Shown: positions 1 through 7,751 of the stretch, piece after piece
Layout of the letters: each line of letters opens with the position of its first letter
How positions within the stretch are numbered: position 1 is the stretch's first letter
Program-made: the position numbers and the translations under genes
Origin: Bacillota bacterium
Lineage (GTDB): Bacteria; Bacillota; Clostridia; Oscillospirales; Oscillospiraceae
Length of the DNA: 12,273 bases
Reading direction: 5' to 3'
NCBI GenBank assembly: GCA_023406225.1
Contig: JAEXWS010000052.1
Coordinates: 1-12,273, forward strand
The notes under the pieces: generated by a model
The model's database searches: none
Seen by the model: the letters and a program-made list of their open reading frames with translations, nothing else
What the model was told of the DNA's origin: nothing

Positions 1-1280
1 ACGTCCGCCAGCATCTGCCGCCAAAAGGGGCTGGCCGCGCCGCCGCCGCAGGCCATCATCTCCCGGACCGGGATCTCCATCTCCCGCAGCACATCCAGGC
101 ACTGCCGCTGCGCGTACACAACGCCCTCCGCCACCGCCCGGATCATATCCGCTTTTCCGTGGATCCCGGAAAGGCCGATAAACGCGCCCCGGGCATTGGG
201 ATCCAGGATGGGAGAGCGCTCTCCCATGAGATAGGGCAGGAACAGCAGCCGATTGGCGCCGATGGGGCTTTGCGCCGCCTCCTCCAGCATTAACGTATAG
301 GGGTCCGTGTGCCGCGCCCGGGCCTGTCTGCGCTCCTCTTCGCAGAATTGATCGCGAAACCACCGCAGGGAAAGACCCGCAGCCAGCGTGCAGCTCATGA
401 CGGTCCAGGCCCCCGGCACCGCGGCGCAAAACGTATGGACACGCCCGCCGCGGTCGATGCGCACGCGATCCGTGTGGGCAAAGATCACTCCGCTGGTCCC
501 GATCGTGGTGAACGCCTTTCCCGGCGCGACCACGCCGGTCCCCACAGCCGCCGCCGCGTTGTCTCCCGCGCCTCCGACAACAGGCGTCCCTGCCGCCAGG
601 CCGGTCTCCCCCGCGGCCGCCCCAGAGACGGTCCCCGTGATATCCGCGGATTCATAAACCGGCGGCAGCAGCTCAGGATCGATCTCCAGCGCCTGGAGCA
701 CCCGGCTGCTCCAGCACCGCCCGGGCACGTCCAATAGATTCGTCCCCGACGCGTCGGATACCTCTGTTGCAAATTCTCCGGTCAGGCGGTAGCGAATGTA
801 ATCCTTGGGCAGCAGGATGTGCCGGCACCGGGCGAATATCTCCGGCTCATGTTCCCGGACCCACAAGATCTTCCCCGCCGAGAATCCCGGAAGCGCAGGA
901 TTCGCTGTGACGGAAACCAATGTCTCCCTGCCGATTTTTTTCGTTATTTCATCACACTGGCTCTGGGTGCGCCCATCACACCAAAGGATGGCCCTGCGAA
1001 GCACCGCGCCGGAACCGTCCAGCAGCACGGCGCCGTGCATCTGGCCGGACAGCCCCACGCCGCGGATTGCCTCCGGCTTTACCCCGCTTTGCCGGATCAC
1101 GCTTCGGATGGACGTTTGGACTCCGTTCCACCAATCCGCGGGTTCCTGCTCGGCCCAGCCGTTCTCAGGCTGAAACAGGGGGTATTCCTCGGTATGGCCG
1201 GCAACAGCGGCGCCGGTGCGGTCAAACAGCACGGTCTTGACGCCGGAAGTGCCCAAGTCGATCCCCAGCAGATATTCCAT
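1..1280 (-). CDS. xylB: Xylulokinase, FGGY family (C-terminus beyond window edge)
   Basis: Phosphorylates D-xylulose with ATP to D-xylulose 5-phosphate in the cytoplasm, feeding the pentose phosphate pathway. Seen: 426 complete codons open with MEYLLGIDLGTSGVKTVLFD, the FGGY phosphate-binding start (Asp8). LSGQMHGA at about 77-84 is the xylulokinase substrate loop, GGAGDNAAAAVG at about 236-247 carries the presumed catalytic Asp240, and a Gly-rich ACGGGAASPFWRQ stretch lies near the cut end. The family is usually about 500 residues, so roughly 75 are missing outside the window. The start is supported by AAAGGAGG five bases upstream of the ATG. It lies 33 bases downstream of the lyxose isomerase, whose product is xylulose, so the two should be co-transcribed. 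Other FGGY kinases (ribulo-, gluconokinase) are less likely given the QMHG motif and the neighbour. Confidence 0.93.
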   Translation of the reverse strand, partial: MEYLLGIDLGTSGVKTVLFDRTGAAVAGHTEEYPLFQPENGWAEQEPADWWNGVQTSIRSVIRQSGVKPEAIRGVGLSGQMHGAVLLDGSGAVLRRAILWCDGRTQSQCDEITKKIGRETLVSVTANPALPGFSAGKILWVREHEPEIFARCRHILLPKDYIRYRLTGEFATEVSDASGTNLLDVPGRCWSSRVLQALEIDPELLPPVYESADITGTVSGAAAGETGLAAGTPVVGGAGDNAAAAVGTGVVAPGKAFTTIGTSGVIFAHTDRVRIDRGGRVHTFCAAVPGAWTVMSCTLAAGLSLRWFRDQFCEEERRQARARHTDPYTLMLEEAAQSPIGANRLLFLPYLMGERSPILDPNARGAFIGLSGIHGKADMIRAVAEGVVYAQRQCLDVLREMEIPVREMMACGGGAASPFWRQMLAD

Positions 1281-1313
1281 ACGCTCCTCCTTTTGCGGCC
1301 GTTTTTCCCGCCT

Positions 1314-1997
1314 TTATACGCATGAGGGATATTCATTGCACAGCAGCCGGACGGGCGGCTCGTCCTCCTCGATCTTGGGGAAGCGCCCGGTGGGCTTCCA
1401 GAACCGGTTGTCCGACTCGTCGTCGTTGCACTGGCTCACCTCGCCCACCAGCACCGCGCCCGTGCCCTTCTTGGCCCAGAAGGCGTGATAGAGCCTTTGC
1501 GTCAGCGTGACGCTCTGCCCCGGCCGCAGCTCCAAAAACTCTCCCGGCGCCAGACGCAGCCGCACGCCGTCGGAGACCACCTCCACTTCCGCCGCCTCGT
1601 CCAGTTCCTCATCGGCGTCAGAGGCATACAGCTGCATGACCAAGGTGCCGCCGCCGCGGTTGATGATGTCCTCCATTTTATTCCAGTGGAAATGCATGGG
1701 GCAGAGCTGGCCCTCCTGACTGATCAAAAGCTTTTCCGCATAGGGCTTTTTGTACTGGCTCAGTTTCTGGTTCCCGTTGCGCAGGGTGAACAGCACCAGC
1801 CCGATCTCGTCCATTTTTCCAAAGCCCCAGTCCGTTACGTCCCAGCCCAGCATATTGTCCCGGATCTCGTCGCATTCATGGCCCTTGTGGGCCCAATCCT
1901 CCGCCGTCCAGAACGCAAAGGGCGGCAGAGCCACCGAAAAGCTCTTGATAAACGCCTCGGAGCGCATGATGATCTCATTGATCTCACTGCGTTTCAT
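1314..1997 (-). CDS. D-lyxose isomerase (cupin-fold sugar isomerase)
   Basis: Interconverts D-lyxose and D-xylulose; family members also act on D-mannose/D-fructose. It is 227 residues long, the usual family size. Seen: metal-site residues in the cupin pattern, His102-x-His104 within CPMHFHWNKMEDII, Glu109, and His171 within LYHAFW. The N-terminal MKRSEINEII and the AEDWAHKG segment are typical of D-lyxose isomerases. GAGGAG lies eight bases before the ATG. The gene directly precedes xylB, giving a two-step route lyxose to xylulose to xylulose 5-phosphate. Upstream lies a strong terminator-like hairpin whose T-run ends only about 25 bases before the ATG. This leaves little room for a private promoter, so expression probably depends on transcription coming from the regulator gene. 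The family call is firm; the true substrate (lyxose or mannose) is inferred from the neighbouring kinase. Confidence 0.9.
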   Translation of the reverse strand: MKRSEINEIIMRSEAFIKSFSVALPPFAFWTAEDWAHKGHECDEIRDNMLGWDVTDWGFGKMDEIGLVLFTLRNGNQKLSQYKKPYAEKLLISQEGQLCPMHFHWNKMEDIINRGGGTLVMQLYASDADEELDEAAEVEVVSDGVRLRLAPGEFLELRPGQSVTLTQRLYHAFWAKKGTGAVLVGEVSQCNDDESDNRFWKPTGRFPKIEEDEPPVRLLCNEYPSCV

Positions 1998-2026
1998 AAA
2001 TTCGACTCCTCAAATAGAATTCAAAA

Positions 2027-2094
2027 ACCGGCCCGGGCCGTCAGAAGAGAACGCAGGCCGCATGCCTCTCTCGACTCTGGCGCACCGGGCCGGT
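2027..2094 (-). terminator. Long imperfect stem-loop with T-run; terminator or attenuator
   Basis: On the minus strand ACCGGCCCGG (2094-2085) pairs perfectly with CCGGGCCGGT (2036-2027), followed directly by TTTTT (2027-2023). The intervening sequence can continue the stem imperfectly (CAGA/TCTG, AGAGA/TCTCT, GGC/GCC). It follows the regulator gene by about 38 bases and precedes the isomerase ribosome binding site. It could simply end the regulator transcript. However, no promoter fits between it and the isomerase, so partial readthrough or regulated termination is the more interesting reading. Confidence 0.7.
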
Positions 2095-2101
2095 CTTTTC
2101 C

Positions 2102-2124
2102 TGTTCCGGCCATGTGCCGGAACA
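2102..2124 (-). other. Stem-loop just after the regulator gene
   Basis: TGTTCCGGC (2102-2110) and GCCGGAACA (2116-2124) form a perfect 9-base-pair hairpin with a 5-base loop, starting 8 bases after the regulator stop codon. No T-run follows on the minus strand. On that strand GGCCGG of its 3' half (2112-2107) is complementary to CCGGCC in the 5' arm of the next hairpin, so the two structures could be mutually exclusive. Confidence 0.6.
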
Positions 2125-2131
2125 TGTGTTT

Positions 2132-2857
2132 TCATTGAAATTCGAAATAAAGTGAAATTTTGTCGCCGCGGAAATATTCCGTTTCGGAAAGATGGACCTG
2201 CCCGTCGACGCCGTGCGTCACATTGGTCCCCATCAAAGTCGGCTGGCTGGGCTTGATCTCCAGGGTCTCCGTGACCCACCTCGGCGCTCTGACTGCGTTC
2301 CATGTCTCCCGGACCGTCCCTCTGACCATCCCGTAGGCTTTCTCCAGGATCAAATACAACTGCTGCGTCTCCATGTCGTCCCGTTTCGTCTCCAGCCCCG
2401 GCGCCAAAAAAGCGGGGATCGAGGTGATATGGATGCTCATGGGACTGTCGTTCATATAGCGCAGCCGTTTGACCTCATAATAGACGCAGTTCGCCGGCAG
2501 GGAAAACACGCTGGCCATTTTAGGGTTTTTTTTCTGTTCAACGGACAGGACCCGGGTGGTGATCGTATATCCCATTTTTTGAAGCTGGGAAATGATTCCG
2601 TCAAATTTCAAATTGCCGCCCTGCATCTTCGGTGAACAGACGTACGTCCCCTTGCCCATCACCCGCTCCACAAGTCCCTCCTGCTCCAGCTTGGAAACCA
2701 CATTGCGCACGGTCATGCGGCTGATCCCATACTCTTGGCTGATCATATTCTCAGACGGAATCAGCTTGCCGACCGGCCATTCGTTGCTCGCCATCTTTTG
2801 ACGCATCATTTGTTCCAGCTGTGCGTGCAGAGGAATCGCGCTCTCTCGATCCAACAT
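2132..2857 (-). CDS. GntR-family transcriptional regulator, HutC/UTRA subfamily
   Basis: Cytoplasmic DNA-binding repressor or activator that responds to a small-molecule effector, 241 residues, normal for HutC-type members. Seen: an N-terminal winged helix-turn-helix at about 5-75 (IPLHAQLEQMMRQ, then IPSENMISQEYGISRMTVR, then the wing GLVERVMGKGTYV), and a C-terminal UTRA-like ligand domain at about 90-241 ending GDKISLYFEFQ. The ATG at 2857 is chosen because AAGGAG lies 10 bases upstream; an in-frame ATG at 2929 lacks such a site and falls in the promoter. The gene sits between the transporter operon and the lyxose isomerase. A HutC-type palindrome at 11041-11062 is its probable target. The effector is unknown and is likely a pathway sugar, sugar acid or phosphorylated intermediate. 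Confidence 0.92.
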   Translation of the reverse strand: MLDRESAIPLHAQLEQMMRQKMASNEWPVGKLIPSENMISQEYGISRMTVRNVVSKLEQEGLVERVMGKGTYVCSPKMQGGNLKFDGIISQLQKMGYTITTRVLSVEQKKNPKMASVFSLPANCVYYEVKRLRYMNDSPMSIHITSIPAFLAPGLETKRDDMETQQLYLILEKAYGMVRGTVRETWNAVRAPRWVTETLEIKPSQPTLMGTNVTHGVDGQVHLSETEYFRGDKISLYFEFQ

Positions 2858-2927
2858 CGTTTTTCCGCTCCTTATCTGCTTTATTGACTGATATTTCCCA
2901 AGGAAATCACATTTTATATCTAATTTC

Positions 2928-2956
2928 AATATACCCTATATTTGGAAAAATGTAAA
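2928..2956 (-). promoter_or_regulatory. Promoter of the GntR-family regulator gene
   Basis: On the minus strand TTTACA (2956-2951) and TATATT (2933-2928) are each one base from the sigma-A consensus, with an ideal 17-base spacer. The start codon is about 70 bases downstream. An inverted repeat AATATA-CCC-TATATT (2928-2942) overlaps the -10 box and could serve in autoregulation. It matches the HutC core only partly (GTATAT). Confidence 0.65.
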
Positions 2957-2992
2957 TAAAATGCAGGCTCCTATGGGCAATACGCGGTCGTG

Positions 2993-3937
2993 TCAGGCAA
3001 GAAACAAACGGAATCCCACGGAAATAGCCAGCGTCACCAGCACATGGATACTGATATCCGCATTTAAATAGAGCCGCTGGCTCTGCTCCTTTACATACAT
3101 GACGATCAAAAAGCCCGGGGGCAGAGAACATTCCAGCAGCAGCGCGTAATAATACAGCGGGGTCCTCACGCCGATGAGGCGCAGCAGTCCCGCGCCCACG
3201 AGAAAGCACGACCCCATCACAAGGAACCGGAGGGCCAGCGTTTTGGCCACCGGAAGAAGCAGCTCGCGGCTGAACGGGAGTTCAAATCCGATGGTGATCA
3301 AAATCAACGGCATGATCAAAGCGCTGAACACATCGATGCACGCATACAGAGGGTCCGCCAGGCCCAAACGCTCCATTACGCCGCCCAGCCCGCACAGCTG
3401 GTACCCAATGCCGAACAGGCAGCCGTCAAAAACCGGCGCGGACAGCATGGTCTTTACGATCCCGGCCGCTCTCTGCCGGAACGCGCGGTCTTCTCTATGC
3501 TCCTGCGGTGCGGTCCGCCCGGAGAGCACCGTGAGAAAGACCGTGAAATAAAAAATACCCTGTCCCAGTTCAAAGGGCGCCAGATACGGAAGGTTCTCTC
3601 CGCCGTAAACCATTTGGAACAAGCCGATGCCCAGCATCCCCCCCTCCGCCGAGCTCATGAGAAACGGCCCGTACCGGCCGTATTCTCCAAATGCGCGGCT
3701 GAGCGCGAACCCCAGGAGCAGCGCCAGTCCATGCAGGCCGAACGCGATCACGACCATTTGCAGCGTCGCCGCCTCCAGTTTCGCCTGGGCAAACATGCGG
3801 AACGTCAGCATGGGCAGGAAAAAATTTGTGATCAGCTTTTTCAGTTCCTCAATGGCGCAGCCGGTCAAAACGTGCCTCCGGCTGCACCGGGCGCCGATTC
3901 CCATGGAGAGGAAGATGGGAACGACAAATTCAATCAT
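2993..3937 (-). CDS. AEC-family (auxin efflux carrier-type) membrane transporter
   Basis: Integral membrane carrier of 314 residues, close to family size, with about ten hydrophobic segments. Seen: an N-terminal hydrophobic helix (MIEFVVPIFLSMGIGA), FFLPMLTF at about 39-46, EGGMLGIGLFQMVYG in the first half, and MPLILITIGFEL and LLECSLPPGF in the second half, the repeated layout of AEC proteins. Known members move organic acids such as malate or malonate; the direction and substrate here cannot be told. Its ATG lies within the end of the upstream ATPase gene (8-base overlap), so it is probably translationally coupled as the last gene of the transporter operon. A role in moving a sugar-acid substrate or acidic product is inferred from context. 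No clear terminator follows before the regulator promoter. Confidence 0.8.
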   Translation of the reverse strand: MIEFVVPIFLSMGIGARCSRRHVLTGCAIEELKKLITNFFLPMLTFRMFAQAKLEAATLQMVVIAFGLHGLALLLGFALSRAFGEYGRYGPFLMSSAEGGMLGIGLFQMVYGGENLPYLAPFELGQGIFYFTVFLTVLSGRTAPQEHREDRAFRQRAAGIVKTMLSAPVFDGCLFGIGYQLCGLGGVMERLGLADPLYACIDVFSALIMPLILITIGFELPFSRELLLPVAKTLALRFLVMGSCFLVGAGLLRLIGVRTPLYYYALLLECSLPPGFLIVMYVKEQSQRLYLNADISIHVLVTLAISVGFRLFLA

Positions 3938-4958
3938 GGAACCGTTCGTCGTCCAAACTCACGATCTCCGCCGTTTCCATCCGCCTGCGCGTCTCGCCGG
4001 CAAAATGGCAGGCCACGCAATGTCCCGGAGATACCTCGCACATCTCCGGCGCCTCCTGCCGGCAGATATCCTGCGCCATCCAGCAGCGGGGCGCGAACCG
4101 GCAGCCGGGCTTTGGATTGACCGGACTCGGCACGTCGCCCTTCAGCACGATGCGCGAAACTTTTTTGTCCACGTTCACCCGGGGCACGGCGGACAGCAGC
4201 GCGAGAGAATAGGGGTGGCAAGTATTGGCGAACATCTCGTCCGTCTCCGCGATCTCCACGATCTGCCCGAGGTACATCACCGCAATGCGGTTGGAGATGT
4301 GGCGGACCACGCTCAAATCGTGGGAGATGAACAGGTAAGAAAGCCCCATCTCCTTTTGCAGGTCCATCAAAAGGTTCACGATACGCGCCTGGATGGAGAC
4401 GTCCAGTGAGGAGACCGGCTCATCGCAGACGATAAAATCCGCGTTCAGCGACAGGGCCCGGGCGATTCCCACGATCTGGCGCATGCCGCCGTCCAGCTCG
4501 TGGGGGAAATGATCCAGAAGGTTCAGCGGGATCTGCACGCGCTCGCACAATCCCTCCACAGCCTTGGATATCTCCTCCTTACTGCCGTATCTGTGGATCT
4601 CATAAGCCTCGGACAAAATCGCCCGGATGGTCTTTCTCGGATTCAGCGAGGAATAGGGGTCCTGAAAAATGATCTGCATCTTCTGGCACAGAGCCAGCGC
4701 CTCTTCCCCGCCGGCGGCAAAGATATCCTTGCCCCTGTAAAGCAGCTTTCCATCGGTTTTCTGCAAAAGGCGCATGATCACGTTTCCCACCGTGCTCTTG
4801 CCGCAGCCGCTCTCGCCCACCAGCCCCAGCGTCTCGCCGGGATAGATGGAAAAGCTCACATCGTCCACGGCGTGAAGCGTCTTTTTCTTGGTGATCTTAA
4901 AATATTTTTTCAGATGCTGCGCCTCGACCAAAGCCTCGCCGCGTTCAGAACGGTCCAT
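3930..4958 (-). CDS. Opp/Dpp-type ABC transporter ATPase (OppF/DppF-like)
   Basis: Cytoplasmic ATPase that pairs with the OppD-like protein to power import through the two permeases. It has 342 residues. Seen: Walker A GESGCGKST at 48-56, Q-loop IIFQDP at 96-101, Walker B with CDEP at 178-181, D-loop SLD, H-loop ISHD at 211-214, and the Cys-containing C-terminal extension GCRFAPRCWMAQDIC typical of oligopeptide-type ATPases. Oddity: the signature reads LDGGM (155-159) instead of the usual LSGGQ or FSGGM, with Asp in place of the nucleotide-contacting Ser. The start is taken as the ATG at 4958 (AAAGGAGG seven bases upstream); the ATG at 4961, overlapping the previous stop, is nearly as good, and one at 4985 is unlikely. 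It overlaps both neighbours, consistent with coupled translation. Confidence 0.92.
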   Translation of the reverse strand: MDRSERGEALVEAQHLKKYFKITKKKTLHAVDDVSFSIYPGETLGLVGESGCGKSTVGNVIMRLLQKTDGKLLYRGKDIFAAGGEEALALCQKMQIIFQDPYSSLNPRKTIRAILSEAYEIHRYGSKEEISKAVEGLCERVQIPLNLLDHFPHELDGGMRQIVGIARALSLNADFIVCDEPVSSLDVSIQARIVNLLMDLQKEMGLSYLFISHDLSVVRHISNRIAVMYLGQIVEIAETDEMFANTCHPYSLALLSAVPRVNVDKKVSRIVLKGDVPSPVNPKPGCRFAPRCWMAQDICRQEAPEMCEVSPGHCVACHFAGETRRRMETAEIVSLDDERFHD

Positions 4959-5929
4959 CATCTCTCCTCCTTTGCGCAAAAGCATGCCGCATAGTGGTCG
5001 TCATTGATCCGGACCATGGGAGGCGCGTCCGTTCCGCACCGGCCCGTGCAGGTCTCGCAGCGCGGATGGAAACGGCATCCCTCCGGCAGGTCCTGCGGGT
5101 CGGCGACTCTACCGGGGATGGCCACCAGGCGCTCCCGGGGGCCGTCCAGCTTGGGCAGCGCGTTCAAAAGGCCGGCGGTGTAGGGATGCGCAGGGTGTGA
5201 AAAAACCTCCCGCACCGTGCCGTATTCGATGATGCGGCCCGCGTACATCACGGCCACCTTCATGCACAGCTCAGAAATGATGCCCAGGTTGTGGGTGATC
5301 ATCAGCAGAGACGTATCATACTGCTTTTGAAGGTTTTTCATCAGTTCCAGGATCTGCGCCTGGATGGTCACATCCAACGCGGTGGTGGGCTCGTCCGCGA
5401 TCAAAAGCTCCGGATTGCAGGCAAGCCCCGCCGCGATCCCCACTCTCTGCCGCATGCCGCCGCTGAATTGGTTGGGATAGTCCTTGATCCGGTTCCCCGC
5501 GATGCCGACCATCTCCAAAAGCTCCTTGGCGCGCTCGCTGGCCTCCTTCCGGCTCATGCCCCGGTGGACCCGGAGCACCATGGCGATCTGCTCGCCCACG
5601 GTAAAAACCGGGTTCAGCGCGGTCAGCGGATTTTGAAAGATCATGGAGATCTTACCGCCGCGCATGGCCTGGAGTTCCCGCTCGCTCATCCGGAACACAG
5701 ATTTCCCGTGGTACTTGATATCCCCCCGCTTGACGGAAGCCGCGGCGGCCGGAAGCAGATTCAGGATGGAGAGCGCCGTGGTGGTCTTTCCCGCGCCGGA
5801 CTCTCCGACAAGACCCAGGGATTCGCCTTTTCCGAGCGAAAACGTGACGCCGTTCAGGGCGTGCACCACGGCCCGCTCGGTCTTGTATTCCACGACCAAA
5901 TCTTCGATCTCTAAAATTTTATCGTCCAT
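4958..5929 (-). CDS. Opp/Dpp-type ABC transporter ATPase (OppD/DppD-like)
   Basis: Cytoplasmic ATPase, 323 residues, normal for the family, forming the nucleotide-binding pair with the following gene product. Seen: Walker A GESGAGKTT at 42-50, Q-loop MIFQNP at 96-101, intact signature FSGGM at 155-159, Walker B ADEP at 178-181 followed by TTALD, H-loop ITHN, and the C-terminal GCRFHPRCETCTGRC cysteine cluster of oligopeptide/dipeptide-type ATPases. GGAGG lies five bases before the ATG. It starts 12 bases after the OppC-like gene and its stop overlaps the start of the OppF-like gene. Annotators would call it dipeptide import; in this sugar-catabolic setting a glycoside or sugar-acid substrate is at least as likely, since family 5 transporters are known for both. 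Confidence 0.94.
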   Translation of the reverse strand: MDDKILEIEDLVVEYKTERAVVHALNGVTFSLGKGESLGLVGESGAGKTTTALSILNLLPAAAASVKRGDIKYHGKSVFRMSERELQAMRGGKISMIFQNPLTALNPVFTVGEQIAMVLRVHRGMSRKEASERAKELLEMVGIAGNRIKDYPNQFSGGMRQRVGIAAGLACNPELLIADEPTTALDVTIQAQILELMKNLQKQYDTSLLMITHNLGIISELCMKVAVMYAGRIIEYGTVREVFSHPAHPYTAGLLNALPKLDGPRERLVAIPGRVADPQDLPEGCRFHPRCETCTGRCGTDAPPMVRINDDHYAACFCAKEER

Positions 5930-5941
5930 TGGGTCCTCCGA

Positions 5942-6799
5942 TCAAACCACGGTCCGCTTGGGGTCCAGTACGTCGCGGATCCCGTCGCCCAGGAAGTTGA
6001 ATGCCAGCGCCGCGAACATCAGCGCGATGCCGGGCGCAAACACCAGCCAGGGCTGCGTCGTCATATACATCCGTCCGGCGGCGATCATGTTGCCCCAGGA
6101 CGGCGTGGGGGGCTGGATCCCGAGCTGCAAAAAGCTCAGGGCGGCCTCGATGATGATGGTCATGCCGATGCGCTGGCTGGCAAGAATGATGATATGCGTG
6201 GTCACATTGGGAAAAATCTGGCGAAACATGATGTGGAAGCCGCCGGCGCCCAGCGCCCGGGAGGCTTTTACAAACTCCTGGTTTTTGATGACCCGGACGT
6301 TGTTCCGGGTGACCTTACAGCAGTTCACCCAGCCGGAAAAGGTCAGCACCAGGATCAAGTTCACGATGCTGGCGCCCAGAACGGACATGATGGCTATGGC
6401 GAGGATCAGATTGGGAATGGCCATGAACACCTCGCAGGCCCGCATGATGACCGCATCCAGAACGCCGCCGAAGTAACCGGCCAAAATACCCAGGATGGTC
6501 CCCACCAGCGTCTGCAAAAGCACCACGCAGCAGGCGATGGCCAGGGAATACCGCCCGCCCAGCAGCAGCCGGGTGAACACGTCCCGCCCAAGCTGGTCCG
6601 TGCCCAGAATATGCCCCTGAAACCCTCTGCTGAAGCCCTCCGGCGCCATAAACCGCTCGGAAAGGGAGTTCAGATTTGGATCGAACTGCACCAGCAGCGG
6701 AGAAAACACCGTCAGCAGAATCACGATCACGGCGGCAATGGAGCCCACCACAAAAAACGGATTTTTCCGCATCCGGTTCAAGATCACCTGTCTATCCAT
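5942..6799 (-). CDS. Opp/Dpp-type ABC permease (OppC/DppC-like)
   Basis: Inner-membrane permease subunit, 285 residues. Seen: an N-terminal membrane helix at about 15-37; the DppC hallmark segment HILGTDQLGRDVFTRL at 63-78 preceding the core membrane domain; further hydrophobic helices; and the cytoplasmic EAA coupling loop at about 175-198 (EFVKASRALGAGG and following), which docks onto the ATPases. It ends NFLGDGIRDVLDPK, the usual closing motif of this subunit. The ATG follows an AAGGGGGG-type ribosome binding site by about six bases, and it begins 12 bases after the OppB-like stop. It forms a heterodimer with the OppB-like protein. Substrate specificity is set mainly by the binding lipoprotein and cannot be read from this sequence. 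Confidence 0.93.
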   Translation of the reverse strand: MDRQVILNRMRKNPFFVVGSIAAVIVILLTVFSPLLVQFDPNLNSLSERFMAPEGFSRGFQGHILGTDQLGRDVFTRLLLGGRYSLAIACCVVLLQTLVGTILGILAGYFGGVLDAVIMRACEVFMAIPNLILAIAIMSVLGASIVNLILVLTFSGWVNCCKVTRNNVRVIKNQEFVKASRALGAGGFHIMFRQIFPNVTTHIIILASQRIGMTIIIEAALSFLQLGIQPPTPSWGNMIAAGRMYMTTQPWLVFAPGIALMFAALAFNFLGDGIRDVLDPKRTVV

Positions 6800-6811
6800 T
6801 GCAGGCCCCCC

Positions 6812-7732
6812 TTACTCCAGCGAAACTCTGGGATCGACCAGAGAGTTGATGATATCCACGACCAGGTTGATCAGGGTGAACAGCGTGGCGGACACCAAAA
6901 GCAGCGACTGCACCAGCTGATAATCCCGGTTCCCCACCGCCTGGTTGGTCAACTGGCCGATGCCGGGCCAGGAAAACACGGTCTCCACCACCACGGCGCC
7001 CGCCAAATAGGAGCCGATGGACATGCCGACCAGCGTGATGATGGGGATCAGCGCGTTTTTGAACGCATACTTCCAATTCACCACCGTACGGCTGATCCCC
7101 TTTGCATAGGTGGCTGTGATATAGTCCTCGCCCAGCGTGTCGATCATGCCGGAGCGTCCTACGCGGGTGATCTCGGCCGCCATGGGATACCCCAGCGTCA
7201 GCGCGGGCAGGATGGCATATTTGAATCCCTCGGCGCCCATGGACGGCAGCCAGCCCAGCCACACGGAAAACACGAACACGTTCAGCACCGCCAGCCACAC
7301 GGCGGACATGGAGTTGCCCACCAGGGCAAAAAACATGGCGAAGAAGTCCGTCAGCTTTCCCCGGTTCGCGCCGGCCACGATGCCCAGCGGGATGGCAAGG
7401 CAGCAGCCGATCAGGACCGTGCCCATGGTCAGCTTGACAGAATAGGGCAGACGCTCGGCAATGATATCGGCAACGGGGATCTTATACGCCGTGGACATGC
7501 CAAGATCGCCGTGGAAAACGCCCGCCATGTATTGCAGATACTGCACATACAGCGGCTGGTCCAGCCCAAGCTGGTGCTCCATCGCGCGGATCGCCTCGTC
7601 GGACGCGCCGTCAGGCAGCATCAGCAGCGCCGGATTTCCCTGGGCCATATGGATCAGGCCGAATGCGAAGATGGAGACGATGAATAAGACCAGCACGGTT
7701 TGCAGCAGTCTCTTTCCAATGTACCTCAACAA
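6812..7732 (-). CDS. Opp/Dpp-type ABC permease (OppB/DppB-like), probable TTG start
   Basis: Inner-membrane permease subunit partnering the OppC-like protein, 306 residues with the start chosen here. Seen: LRYIGKRLLQTVLVLFIVS, the typical N-terminal helix; the GNPA stretch; a long periplasmic loop; GDLGMS; the EAA-type loop near DYITATYAKGISR; and the end FTLINLVVDIINSLVDPRV. An in-frame ATG exists at 7795, but it would add 21 residues that overlap a strong hairpin and show no family resemblance. The TTG at 7732 gives M-LRYIGKRLL, matching how DppB proteins begin, and has AGGGAGG eight bases upstream. A second TTG at 7729 is an alternative. A GC-rich stem-loop sits directly ahead of the ribosome binding site. 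Confidence 0.92.
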   Translation of the reverse strand: MLRYIGKRLLQTVLVLFIVSIFAFGLIHMAQGNPALLMLPDGASDEAIRAMEHQLGLDQPLYVQYLQYMAGVFHGDLGMSTAYKIPVADIIAERLPYSVKLTMGTVLIGCCLAIPLGIVAGANRGKLTDFFAMFFALVGNSMSAVWLAVLNVFVFSVWLGWLPSMGAEGFKYAILPALTLGYPMAAEITRVGRSGMIDTLGEDYITATYAKGISRTVVNWKYAFKNALIPIITLVGMSIGSYLAGAVVVETVFSWPGIGQLTNQAVGNRDYQLVQSLLLVSATLFTLINLVVDIINSLVDPRVSLE

Positions 7733-7751
7733 ATGATATCCCTCCCTCAAA

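Noticed and set aside
1485..2138. Plus-strand open frame over the isomerase gene
   Set aside because: It is a shadow of the D-lyxose isomerase, which has complete family motifs on the other strand.
2858..2929. N-terminal extension of the regulator starting at 2929
   Set aside because: The extra 24 residues precede the canonical wHTH start, lack a ribosome binding site and overlap the -10 box.
2957..2992. Terminator after the AEC carrier gene
   Set aside because: Only a very weak potential stem and a broken T-rich stretch are present; not enough to call.
6194..7687. Plus-strand open frame of 497 codons
   Set aside because: It lies antisense to the two permease genes, whose membrane helices and EAA loops are clear. 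The translated product is rich in His, Gln and Gly with no recognisable domain, as expected from GC-rich codon shadows.
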